Below are positions 1-5,470 of a stretch of 5,546 nucleotides of DNA, in pieces (positions within the stretch are counted from its first letter, which is position 1; every line of letters starts with the position of its first letter). This stretch comes from an uncultured Subdoligranulum sp. (GTDB taxonomy: Bacteria > Bacillota_A > Clostridia > Oscillospirales > Ruminococcaceae). The notes under the pieces were generated by a model that saw only the letters and a program-made list of their open reading frames with translations, did no database searches and was not told where the DNA came from. Where the stretch lies: positions 1 through 5,546 of the forward strand of contig CAAGRN010000056.1 in assembly GCA_900772715.1 (NCBI GenBank), in the 5' to 3' direction. A program made the position numbers and the translations under genes.

Positions 1-16
1 AGCCGCAAAACAGCAA

Positions 17-40
17 GGAGGGGTCAAGACCCCTCCCTAC
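17..40 (+). repeat. Palindrome plus CTAC, unit 1
   Basis: The arms GGAGGGGTC (17-25) and GACCCCTCC (28-36) are perfectly complementary around AA, and CTAC follows at 37-40. Its core GGTCAAGACC is the reverse complement of the core of unit 2, so units 1 and 2 form an inverted pair with their CTAC/GTAG ends facing each other. No T-run follows, which argues against a terminator. Confidence 0.8.
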
Positions 41-93
41 AAATAACCGGGACGTAAGCGGTTATAGGGGAAAACGCCTGTTTCCGGCAGGTT

Positions 94-117
94 GTAGGGA
101 ACGGTCTTGACCGTTCC
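94..117 (-). repeat. Palindrome plus CTAC, unit 2 (inverted)
   Basis: GTAG (94-97) is followed by the arms GGAACGGTC (98-106) and GACCGTTCC (109-117) around TT. Read on the minus strand, this is the same 24-nt design as unit 1 with four differences. The four differences form two compensating pairs in the stem, so base pairing is kept. The pair 17-40 and 94-117 could be the two ends of one roughly 100-bp MITE-like element, but no target-site duplication is evident. Confidence 0.8.
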
Positions 118-159
118 GTGAGATTTAGCCGTTAGGTTGCATTGCCGGGTGGCTGCAAC

Positions 160-183
160 GGGCGGCATATATGCCGCCCCTAC
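160..183 (+). repeat. Palindrome plus CTAC, unit 3
   Basis: A perfect 20-bp palindrome lies at 160-179, with arms GGGCGGCATA and TATGCCGCCC and no spacer. It is followed by CTAC at 180-183 and then GG. It has the same orientation and the same CCCCTACGG tail as unit 4, but a different stem sequence. Confidence 0.8.
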
Positions 184-219
184 GGAGTACCCGTAATATT
201 CGTTATAACATACGGTCGC

Positions 220-243
220 GGGCGGGGCGTGCCCCGCCCCTAC
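220..243 (+). repeat. Palindrome plus CTAC, unit 4
   Basis: The arms GGGCGGGGC (220-228) and GCCCCGCCC (231-239) flank GT, and CTAC follows at 240-243 with a GGGG run after it. It shares the CCCCTACGG tail with unit 3, 60 bp upstream, so the two are spaced exactly 60 bp from start to start. Confidence 0.8.
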
Positions 244-278
244 GGGGTGGCGGTTTTGTATATTGGAATCGGCACAAA

Positions 279-330
279 TTTTCCCCTCATCAGTCACCTG
301 CGGTGACAGATTTCCCCCAAGGGGAAGCCT
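279..330. repeat. Two-hairpin intergenic repeat (REP-like)
   Basis: GTCACC (293-298) pairs with GGTGAC (302-307), and TTCCCC (312-317) pairs with GGGGAA (321-326) across CAA. The block is preceded by TTTTCCCCTCATCA. The order (pyrimidine-rich TCCCCTCAT, a CAGTCA..TGACAG hairpin, then a CCCC/GGGG hairpin ending in AAGCC) resembles, from memory, a dispersed repeat common between genes in gut Clostridia. No protein is needed to explain it. A small further stem, CGGGT/ACCCG, lies at 333-347. Confidence 0.6.
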
Positions 331-377
331 TTCGGGTGGGTTACCCGGTAGGTTGGCGTGCAAGCGCAATCGCGTTA

Positions 378-406
378 TTGCAATTTTGGCGGTAATGGGC
401 TATAAT
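378..406 (+). promoter_or_regulatory. Sigma-A type promoter of the operon
   Basis: A -35 box TTGCAA (378-383) and a perfect -10 box TATAAT (401-406) are separated by the ideal 17 bp. The predicted transcription start is near 412-414, leaving a leader of about 30 nt before the TTG start at 444. The -35 box overlaps a short inverted repeat, GCAAT (366-370) and ATTGC (377-381), which might be an operator but is short enough to be chance. No other comparable promoter is seen between here and 5076. Confidence 0.75.
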
Positions 407-426
407 ATATCCTGTATATTTGTGTG

Positions 427-438
427 AAAAGGGGGCGG
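427..438 (+). promoter_or_regulatory. Ribosome binding site fixing the TTG start of gene 1
   Basis: The purine-rich AAAAGGGGGCGG ends five bases before TTG at 444. An in-frame TTG also exists at 420, but it would lie only about 7 nt from the predicted transcription start, have no binding site, and place this purine tract inside the coding region. The site therefore favours 444. Confidence 0.6.
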
Positions 439-443
439 ATGCC

Positions 444-1370
444 TTGGCAAAGGATCTGCTGGTTGGGTGTACCGGTTTTGTGGGGGGCAACCTCGCGGCG
501 GCGCACACGTTTGCGGCGGCGTGCCACAGCACCGACATAGAAACCTGCTTTGGTATGCAGCCGGAGCTGTGCGTGTACGCGGGGGTGCCGGCAGCGATGT
601 TTTTGGCAAACGCCGACCCCGAGGCGGACCTTGCGGTCATGCGCGCGGCGCGGCAGAATTTGCAGCGCATCGCGCCGAAAAAGCTGGTGTTGATCTCGAC
701 CACCGCCGTCTACGCCGACTGCCGCGCCAAGTACGAGGACGACCTGCCCGACGTTACAAATCTTTCTGCCTACGGCAAAAACCGTTTGCAGCTGGAGCAG
801 TGGGTGCGCCGCGATTCCCCCGATGCGCTGATCGTGCGCTTGCCCGCGCTGTACGGGCAGGGGCTGAAAAAGAACTTTTTGTTCGACCTGCACACCATCA
901 CCCCCGCGATGCTGAAGCCCGCCAAATATGACGAGCTGGCGGCAAAATCGGCGCTGGTGCGCGGCAGCTATGCCCTTGCCGAAAACGGCTTTTACAAGCT
1001 GGCGCCGGGGTGCGACCGCGCGGCGCTGAAGGCGTTTTTCGCCGCCAACGACTTTAACGCGCTGGCGTTTACCGACGCGCGCAGCCGCTACCAGTTCTAC
1101 CCGTTGGCGCGGCTGTGGCGGGATATTTCCGCCGCGCTTGCCGCCGACCTGCGCCTGCTGCACCTGTGTACCCCGCCGGTGGCTGCCGGGGCGGTCTACA
1201 CCGCGCTGACCGGGCGCACCGACTGGGCAAACACGCTGCCGGGCGTTCCGTTTGACTACGACCTGCGCAGCCGCCACGCTGCCGTTTTGGGCGGCGCGGG
1301 CGATTACCTGTGTACCCAAGAAGAAGAAATCAACGATATTACGCAATTTATGCAAAATTGGAGGGACTGA
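444..1370 (+). CDS. NAD-dependent epimerase/dehydratase family protein (extended SDR)
   Basis: The gene encodes a 308-residue Rossmann-fold protein. The nucleotide-binding loop is G8-C-T-G11-F-V-G14 directly after the first strand. A second landmark is LVLISTTAVY (81-90), where S85/T86/T87 fit the SDR active-site strand. YGKNR (110-114) sits where the catalytic YxxxK is expected, and RLPALYG (132-138) is typical of nucleotide-sugar epimerases and dehydratases. Y110 is present but the lysine at +4 is Arg114, with a lysine at +2, so catalysis may be altered. The length is normal for the family. TTG at 444 is chosen as start because of its binding site and the way it sets the N-terminus just before the first strand. 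It is the first gene after the promoter and ends 3 nt before the next gene. An enzyme acting on a nucleotide-activated or free sugar for the downstream glycosyltransferases is likely (inference); the substrate is unknown. Confidence 0.82.
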   Translation: MAKDLLVGCTGFVGGNLAAAHTFAAACHSTDIETCFGMQPELCVYAGVPAAMFLANADPEADLAVMRAARQNLQRIAPKKLVLISTTAVYADCRAKYEDDLPDVTNLSAYGKNRLQLEQWVRRDSPDALIVRLPALYGQGLKKNFLFDLHTITPAMLKPAKYDELAAKSALVRGSYALAENGFYKLAPGCDRAALKAFFAANDFNALAFTDARSRYQFYPLARLWRDISAALAADLRLLHLCTPPVAAGAVYTALTGRTDWANTLPGVPFDYDLRSRHAAVLGGAGDYLCTQEEEINDITQFMQNWRD

Positions 1371-1373
1371 CCC

Positions 1374-2162
1374 GTGCGGGAGTATCAGCTTGCCATATCC
1401 AACATCGCGTGGCAGCAAAGCGATGACGAGGAAATTTACACCGCCATGCAGCACTGCGGCTTTACCGGGCTGGAAATCGCACCTACGCGCATTTTTCCGT
1501 CCGAACCGTATGAAAACCTGACCGGCGCGGCGCTGTTCGGCGGGTATCTGCGCAACCGCTGGGGCTTTCATATACCCAGTTTGCAAAGCATCTGGTACGG
1601 GCTGGACGGCAACATTTTTGACCCCGCCGACACCGAACGTCTGCTGGACTACACCGCGCAGGCGTTCCAGTTTGCGCACACGGTCAACTGCCCGTCGCTG
1701 GTGTTCGGCTGCCCCAAAAACCGGATGCGTCCCCTGGGCGCCGACGATGCCGCCGCCGAGGCGTTCTTTATGCAGGCGGGCAACCTGGCGTCCCGCTACG
1801 GCGTGCGCCTTGCCATTGAGGCGAACCCGCCCATCTACACCAACTACTTAAACGGCACCGCCGAGGCGTTTGCGCTGGTCAAGCGGCTGGACAACCCCGG
1901 CTTGGCGGTGAATCTGGATCTTTCCACCATGCTGGCGCAGGGCGAAAATTTACAGGATTTCCTGCTGGATCTAAGCTACGTCAGCCACATCCACATCAGC
2001 GAGCCGGGCTTGGCACCCATTCAGCCCCGCCCCGTTCACCGCGAACTGGCACTGCTGCTGGGCGCGGTGGGCTACCGGGGCGCGGTTTCGGTGGAGATGG
2101 CGCGCACCGATGCGGACACCGTAAAACGCACGATGGCTTATATTGCGGAGGTATTTCAATGA
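1374..2162 (+). CDS. Sugar phosphate isomerase/epimerase-like TIM-barrel protein
   Basis: This 262-residue protein is of the xylose isomerase-like TIM-barrel family (AP endonuclease 2 superfamily). It starts at GTG 1374, 8 nt after GGAGGG (1360-1365). Strand-end acidic and histidine residues appear in family order: E34 (GLEIAP), E149 (AIEANPP), D182 (NLDLS), H208 (HIHIS) and E241 (SVEMA). The spacing of E149, D182 and H208 equals that of the metal ligands I recall for Pseudomonas D-tagatose 3-epimerase (E152, D185, H211), with E241 two residues closer than its E246. A divalent-metal ketose or keto-sugar epimerase or isomerase is therefore plausible. The histidine I recall at +3 after the aspartate in that enzyme is Thr185 here, so specificity or mechanism may differ. 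It is translationally coupled to its neighbours, with a 3-nt gap upstream and an ATGA overlap downstream. No signal peptide or membrane segment is seen; it should be cytoplasmic. Confidence 0.82.
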   Translation: MREYQLAISNIAWQQSDDEEIYTAMQHCGFTGLEIAPTRIFPSEPYENLTGAALFGGYLRNRWGFHIPSLQSIWYGLDGNIFDPADTERLLDYTAQAFQFAHTVNCPSLVFGCPKNRMRPLGADDAAAEAFFMQAGNLASRYGVRLAIEANPPIYTNYLNGTAEAFALVKRLDNPGLAVNLDLSTMLAQGENLQDFLLDLSYVSHIHISEPGLAPIQPRPVHRELALLLGAVGYRGAVSVEMARTDADTVKRTMAYIAEVFQ

Positions 2163-2959
2163 AGCATTACAGCTGCACCGACCTTGCCGGCGTGCCGGAT
2201 TTCCGCGCCGCCGAATACAGCGAAAAATCCAGTGAGTACTGCCTGTTGATCCCGGTGATCAACGAAGGTGCGCGTATTTTGACCGAGCTGGGGCGTGCCT
2301 GCAAGGCGGGCATCGACCGCCTGTGCGACATTGTTGTGTGCGATGGCGGCTCGACCGACGGCAGCATGAGCAACGACATCCTGCCCACCTACGGCGTGAA
2401 CACGCTGCTGGTCAAAACCGGTCCCGGCAAGCAGGGCGCACAGCTGCGCATGGGATTGTATTTTGCGCTGCAGCGCGGTTATAAGGGCGTTTTGACCATC
2501 GACGGCAACAACAAGGACTCCATTGAGGATGTGCCGGAATTTATCGAAAAGCTGCAGCAGGGCTACGACCTTGTGCAGGGCAGCCGGTTTATCAAGGGCG
2601 GACATGCCGTCAACACGCCGCCGGTGCGCTATGCCGCCGTGCGCCTGATCCACGCGCCGCTGGTCAGTTTGGGCGCACAGCAGTGGTTTACCGACACCAC
2701 CAACGCCTACCGCGCGTACAGCCGCGAATACCTGACCCACCCCGAAGTGCGCCCGCTGCGCGATGTTTTTATGGGCTACGAGCTGCTGGCGTATCTGAGC
2801 ATCCGCTGCACCCAGCTGGGCATGAAGGCGTGCGAGGTGCCTGTGACCCGCGCCTACCCCGCCACCGGCAAGACGCCGACCAAGATCAGCGGCTTTAAGG
2901 GCAACAGCGACCTGATGCAGGTGCTTTTGAAGGCGCTGGCGGGCAAATACAACCCGTAA
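2159..2959 (+). CDS. Family 2 glycosyltransferase, soluble
   Basis: This 266-residue GT-A fold glycosyltransferase starts at ATG 2159, overlapping the previous stop as ATGA, with GGAGG at 2147-2151. Landmarks are YCLLIPVINEG (27-37, first strand), CDGGSTDGS (61-69, nucleotide-binding aspartates), the GPGKQGAQLRMGL stretch (88-100), TIDGNNKDS (113-121, in the place of the DxD metal site), QGSRF (140-144), and the later tract TDTTNAYRAYSRE (178-190). This layout is closest to dolichyl-phosphate-mannose-synthase-like GT2 enzymes. It has no C-terminal membrane helices, so it should act in the cytoplasm or bind the membrane only peripherally. The metal site is D115-G-N, not D-x-D, with D120 nearby. 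Donor and acceptor are unknown. Its stop at 2959 is followed by the only sizeable gap in the operon. Confidence 0.85.
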   Translation: MKHYSCTDLAGVPDFRAAEYSEKSSEYCLLIPVINEGARILTELGRACKAGIDRLCDIVVCDGGSTDGSMSNDILPTYGVNTLLVKTGPGKQGAQLRMGLYFALQRGYKGVLTIDGNNKDSIEDVPEFIEKLQQGYDLVQGSRFIKGGHAVNTPPVRYAAVRLIHAPLVSLGAQQWFTDTTNAYRAYSREYLTHPEVRPLRDVFMGYELLAYLSIRCTQLGMKACEVPVTRAYPATGKTPTKISGFKGNSDLMQVLLKALAGKYNP

Positions 2960-3049
2960 AACGCACCGCCGAGGCAACCCGGCTTTTGTGCGATGTGCTG
3001 ATGTTTTTTGCCGGCGCAAGCGCTGCGCCGCCCGGAAGGAGAAACCGCA
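2960..3049 (+). promoter_or_regulatory. 90-nt spacer with hairpin just before the FAD gene
   Basis: The spacer contains a 7-bp stem, CGGCGCA (3012-3018) and TGCGCCG (3024-3030), with loop AGCGC. It ends four bases before the strong ribosome binding site GGAAGGAG (3034-3041), which lies 8 nt from ATG 3050. A T-run precedes the stem (3004-3009) rather than following it, so this is not a plus-strand terminator. On the minus strand the stem is followed by A-residues, so it is not one there either. It may tune translation or mRNA stability. No convincing promoter and no small gene is seen. Confidence 0.45.
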
Positions 3050-4168
3050 ATGACCTACGACAAAATCATACTGGGCGCAGGGCTGTACGGGCTGTACGCG
3101 GCGCAGAAATGCGGCGCTGCCGGGCAGCGGGTGCTGGTGCTGGAGCGCGACGCCGCGCCGTTTATGCGGGCAACCTACATCAACCAGGCGCGGGTGCATA
3201 TGGGCTACCACTACCCGCGCAGCTACTCCACCGCCATCAAGAGCGCCCACTATTTTAAACGCTTCTGCGAGGATTATTCCTTTTGCCTGCACACGCAGTT
3301 TGACCAGGTGTACGCCACCAGCGCGCATTTCAGCTGGACGAACGCCGCCGAGTTCCGGCGCTTCTGCCAAGCGGCGGACATCCGCTGCGACGATGTCACG
3401 CCCGAACGGTACTTCAACCCCGGGCTGTGCGACGGCGCGTTTTTGACCACCGAGTACACCTATGACGCACAAGTGCTGAAGCGTTGGTTTTTGGAGCAGC
3501 TGGCAAAGCTGCCCAATGTGGAGATCGTCTGCGGCCGCAAGCCCGACCGCATTGAAAAGCAGGGCGGCGCGTGGCGGGTCACGGCGGGGAACCTCACCGC
3601 CGAAGCGCCGTATCTGCTCAACGCCACCTACGCCGGGGTCAACGATGTCCACGCGCTGCTGGGGCTGCCGCCCTTTGGCATCAAGTACGAAAAGTGCGAG
3701 ATCATCCTGTGTACCGTGGACGAAAAGCTGAAAAACACCGGCATCACCGTGATGGATGGACCGTTTTTCAGCCTGATGCCCTTTGGGCAGACCGGGCTGC
3801 ACAGCCTGACCAGCGTCACCTTTACCCCGCACGAAACCAGCTACGACAGCGTCGCCACCTTCCCCTGCCAAGCGGAAAGCGGCGGGCGCTGCGCCCCGGG
3901 CAGCCTGTACAACTGCAACGAATGCCCTGCCAAGCCCGCCTCGGCGTGGCCCTATATGAGCCAGCTGGCGCGCAAATACTTAAAAGAGGAATTCGGCTTT
4001 GCCTACCACAGCAGCCTGTTCAGTATGAAACCCATCCTGAAAGCGAGCGAGCTGGACGATTCCCGCCCCACGGTGGTGCGCGTGCTGTGCGACGAGCCGC
4101 GGCTGGTCAGCGTTTTGTCCGGCAAGATCAACACCGTTTACGACCTTGACGAGGTGCTGGAAGTATGA
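3050..4168 (+). CDS. FAD-dependent oxidoreductase (DAO-like)
   Basis: This 372-residue protein has an N-terminal Rossmann dinucleotide motif, DKIILGAGLYG (4-14, G9-x-G11-x-x-G14), and an acidic strand end LVLERD (29-34, E32 expected to bind the FAD ribose). These mark the DAO/glucose-inhibited-division superfamily of FAD oxidoreductases. QARVHMGYHYPRS (46-58) probably lines the flavin or substrate site. LLNATYAG (189-196) is the usual second FAD-contact strand, and VSVLSGKINTVYD (353-365) matches the C-terminal FAD-closing segment. An unusual insertion carries four cysteines, C273-x7-C281-x7-C289-x2-C292, as in a metal-binding knuckle. ATG 3050 is chosen over an upstream in-frame TTG at 3008 because of the site GGAAGGAG at 3034-3041 and because the protein then begins at the first beta strand. 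It overlaps the next gene as ATGA. The substrate (amine, hydroxy acid or sugar) is unknown; the context suggests a sugar-related oxidation (inference). Confidence 0.83.
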   Translation: MTYDKIILGAGLYGLYAAQKCGAAGQRVLVLERDAAPFMRATYINQARVHMGYHYPRSYSTAIKSAHYFKRFCEDYSFCLHTQFDQVYATSAHFSWTNAAEFRRFCQAADIRCDDVTPERYFNPGLCDGAFLTTEYTYDAQVLKRWFLEQLAKLPNVEIVCGRKPDRIEKQGGAWRVTAGNLTAEAPYLLNATYAGVNDVHALLGLPPFGIKYEKCEIILCTVDEKLKNTGITVMDGPFFSLMPFGQTGLHSLTSVTFTPHETSYDSVATFPCQAESGGRCAPGSLYNCNECPAKPASAWPYMSQLARKYLKEEFGFAYHSSLFSMKPILKASELDDSRPTVVRVLCDEPRLVSVLSGKINTVYDLDEVLEV

Positions 4169-5076
4169 CAACAAAAGAAAAAAACTTTGTGTCCGCCGTG
4201 GTGTACCTGCACAATGACGGCGCGCGCGCGGCGGAGTTCTGCCGGATGCTGGCCGGCGAGCTGGATGCCCATTTTGACCACTACGAGCTGGTGGCGGTCG
4301 ATGACGCCTGCACCGACAACACCGCCGAGCTGCTGCGCACTTGGGGCAAGCAGCAAAGCGCCCCGCTGACCATTTTGCATATGAGCCTGTTCCACGGGCG
4401 CGAAAACGCGATGAACGCCGGGCTGGATGCCGCCATCGGCGATTACGTCTACGAGTTTGACACCACCGAGCTTTGCTACCCCCAAACCCTGATCTTTGAA
4501 GCGTACCGCACGGCGATGCAGGGCAGCGACATTGTGTCGGTCTGCCCGCGCAGCAGCCGCAACGGCAGCGGGCTGTTTTATAAGGTATTCAACGCCTACT
4601 CCCACAGCAAATATCAGTTGCGCACCGATGCTTTCCGGCTGGTGAACCGCCGCGCCATCAATCGCGTTCACGCTTCCAGCGCACACCTGCCCTACCGCAA
4701 AGCCGCCTATGCCGCCAGCGGGCTGAAGATGGTGGATTTGGAATTTGACGGCAGGCTGACCGACAAGAATCTGGGGCGGTTCAATCTGGCGTTGGACAGC
4801 TTAGCACTGTACACCGATGCCGGGTTTAAGGTAAGCATCGGCATTACCCTGTGTATGATGCTGGTCGCCGTGGCGGAGCTGGTGTACACGCTGGTGGTGT
4901 TTGCCGCCGGACACCCCGTGGCAGGCTGGACAACGACGATGTTTGTCATTACGCTGGGCTTTGCGGGGCTGTTTGCCGTGCTGACCATCGTGGTCAAGTA
5001 TCTGTCGCTGCTGCTGTCGCTGGTGTTCAAGCAGCAAAAATATCTTGTGGAAAGTGTGGAAAAGCTGCAAAAATGA
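4165..5076 (+). CDS. Membrane-anchored family 2 glycosyltransferase (GtrB/DPM1 architecture)
   Basis: This 303-residue protein has an N-terminal GT-A domain and two C-terminal membrane helices at about 223-247 and 258-286, followed by a basic cytoplasmic tail. VAVDDACTDNT (43-53) is the nucleotide-binding loop, HGRENAMNAGLDAA (77-90) is the conserved helix, and YEFDTTE (96-102) occupies the DxD position as D99-T-T-E102. This architecture is that of polyprenyl-phosphate glycosyltransferases such as GtrB, which make a lipid-linked sugar at the inner membrane face. The segment 127-160, rich in R, S and N, differs from the usual GSR-type region. The gene starts inside the previous stop (ATGA) with GAGG at 4151-4154 and overlaps the following GT-C gene the same way. 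Lipid-sugar production for that GT-C protein is the natural reading. The nonstandard DTTE site leaves some doubt about catalysis. Confidence 0.85.
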   Translation: MTTKEKNFVSAVVYLHNDGARAAEFCRMLAGELDAHFDHYELVAVDDACTDNTAELLRTWGKQQSAPLTILHMSLFHGRENAMNAGLDAAIGDYVYEFDTTELCYPQTLIFEAYRTAMQGSDIVSVCPRSSRNGSGLFYKVFNAYSHSKYQLRTDAFRLVNRRAINRVHASSAHLPYRKAAYAASGLKMVDLEFDGRLTDKNLGRFNLALDSLALYTDAGFKVSIGITLCMMLVAVAELVYTLVVFAAGHPVAGWTTTMFVITLGFAGLFAVLTIVVKYLSLLLSLVFKQQKYLVESVEKLQK

Positions 5077-5351
5077 GCAATCGGAAACTTTCCCCCCGCG
5101 GGCGGCTGTGGCTGTGCCTGGCGGCACTGACCGCGCTGCGCCTTGTGCTGGCGGGGCAGCAGCTGGCGTATGTCTGGGTGGGCGGCGCCCCGCTGGACGA
5201 CGAGCTGATGTTCCGCGCCGCCAACAGCATTTCGGCGGGGCAGTGGCTGGGCGGCTACGATTATCTGACCTTGTCCAAGGCGATGTTTTTCCCGGTGTGG
5301 CTGGCGCTGCTGCACGCGCTGCATCTGCCGTATCTGCCTACCCAGGTGTAG
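5073..5351 (+). pseudogene. GT-C membrane glycosyltransferase, N-terminal part only
   Basis: ATG 5073 overlaps the preceding stop as ATGA, and the frame runs 92 codons to TAG at 5349-5351. It shows a basic N-terminus, a first membrane helix (about 11-29), the tract QQLAYVWVGGAPLDDELMF (29-47) with acidic D42-D43-E44 at the outer face as in ArnT/PMT-like GT-C enzymes, and the beginning of a second helix (about 71-87). Such enzymes normally have several hundred residues and many helices, so most of the protein is missing. Codons up to Leu88 look genuine. The last few (PTQV) are read from sequence whose sense lies on the other strand. In the intact state it would use polyprenyl-phosphate sugar from the upstream GT2. 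The family call rests on the motif and context; it is either a broken gene or an assembly join. Confidence 0.65.
5330..5342. other. Sense-flip breakpoint between two GT-C paralogues
   Basis: Plus-strand coding of the first GT-C gene makes sense up to Leu88 (5334-5336). Minus-strand coding of the second makes sense down to the glycine codon at 5336-5338. Beyond these points each frame merely reads the antisense of the other gene. The join therefore lies within or near CTGCC (5334-5338), which fits both genes and could be microhomology. It marks either a genuine inversion end or a fold-back artefact. Confidence 0.6.
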
Positions 5352-5449
5352 GCCTGCTGGACGCCGGTCAGGCCGCAGCGCAGCACCGCCAGCACGGCCA
5401 CGCCGCACCAGAAAGCGCACTTATTCAGTTGCAGGCGGGGGTGTTTCAT
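5336..5449 (-). pseudogene. Second GT-C paralogue, first 38 codons only
   Basis: The minus-strand ATG at 5449-5447 follows GAGG with an 8-nt spacer, a good ribosome binding site. The 38 residues contain a basic start, a hydrophobic helix (about 12-28) and VQQAYTWVG (30-38). Aligned without gaps to residues 13-37 of the plus-strand GT-C protein, 13 of 25 positions are identical, including LR, the L.G. pair and the end AY.WVG. In the paralogue the next residues are GAPLDDE. Here the frame instead reads antisense of the plus-strand gene and meets a stop at 5261-5263. The gene is therefore cut right before its catalytic acidic motif. Confidence 0.6.
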
Positions 5450-5470
5450 GGTTTTTACCTCGATGCACCG

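Larger units (their letters stand above)
1..377. other. Gene-free leader packed with palindromic repeats
   Basis: This stretch upstream of the operon promoter contains no credible gene. Open frames here are short, lack ribosome binding sites and run through palindromes. It instead holds four G+C-rich palindromes at 17-36, 98-117, 160-179 and 220-239, each joined to a CTAC (or, inverted, GTAG) tetranucleotide. A separate two-hairpin repeat lies at about 279-330. None of the hairpins is followed by a T-run on the plus strand, so they are poor candidates for intrinsic terminators. The region looks like a landing zone for REP- or MITE-like intergenic repeats. The end of whatever gene lies upstream is outside the window. 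Confidence 0.75.

Noticed and set aside
17..243. CRISPR array or intrinsic terminators
   Set aside because: The palindromes differ in sequence and orientation, with irregular spacing and no constant repeat of CRISPR length. None is followed by a T-run.
366..381. GCAAT/ATTGC inverted repeat over the -35 box as an operator
   Set aside because: Five-base arms with a six-base gap occur readily by chance and no second copy is seen, so it is noted only within the promoter entry.
420..443. In-frame TTG at 420 as the start of the SDR gene
   Set aside because: It lies about 7 nt after the predicted transcription start without a binding site. TTG at 444 has the purine tract AAAAGGGGG in the right place and gives a standard Rossmann N-terminus.
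375..1679. Long minus-strand open frame of over 430 codons opposite the SDR and TIM-barrel genes
   Set aside because: It is antisense to two recognisable enzymes, is rich in R, G, Q, V and H as expected from the reverse of high-GC codons, and shows no domain motif.
3008..3049. In-frame TTG at 3008 as the start of the FAD gene
   Set aside because: It has no upstream binding site, and the extension would translate through the hairpin and the strong site GGAAGGAG that serves ATG 3050.
2156..3871. Minus-strand open frame of about 570 codons opposite the soluble GT2 and FAD genes
   Set aside because: It spans a gene boundary and an intergenic spacer on the other strand, has shadow-like composition, and lacks any recognisable motif. 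GC bias at third codon positions explains its length.
5352..5446. A separate small plus-strand gene or terminator after the truncated GT-C gene
   Set aside because: No plus-strand frame with a binding site is present, and the stretch is fully explained as the antisense of the minus-strand GT-C N-terminus.
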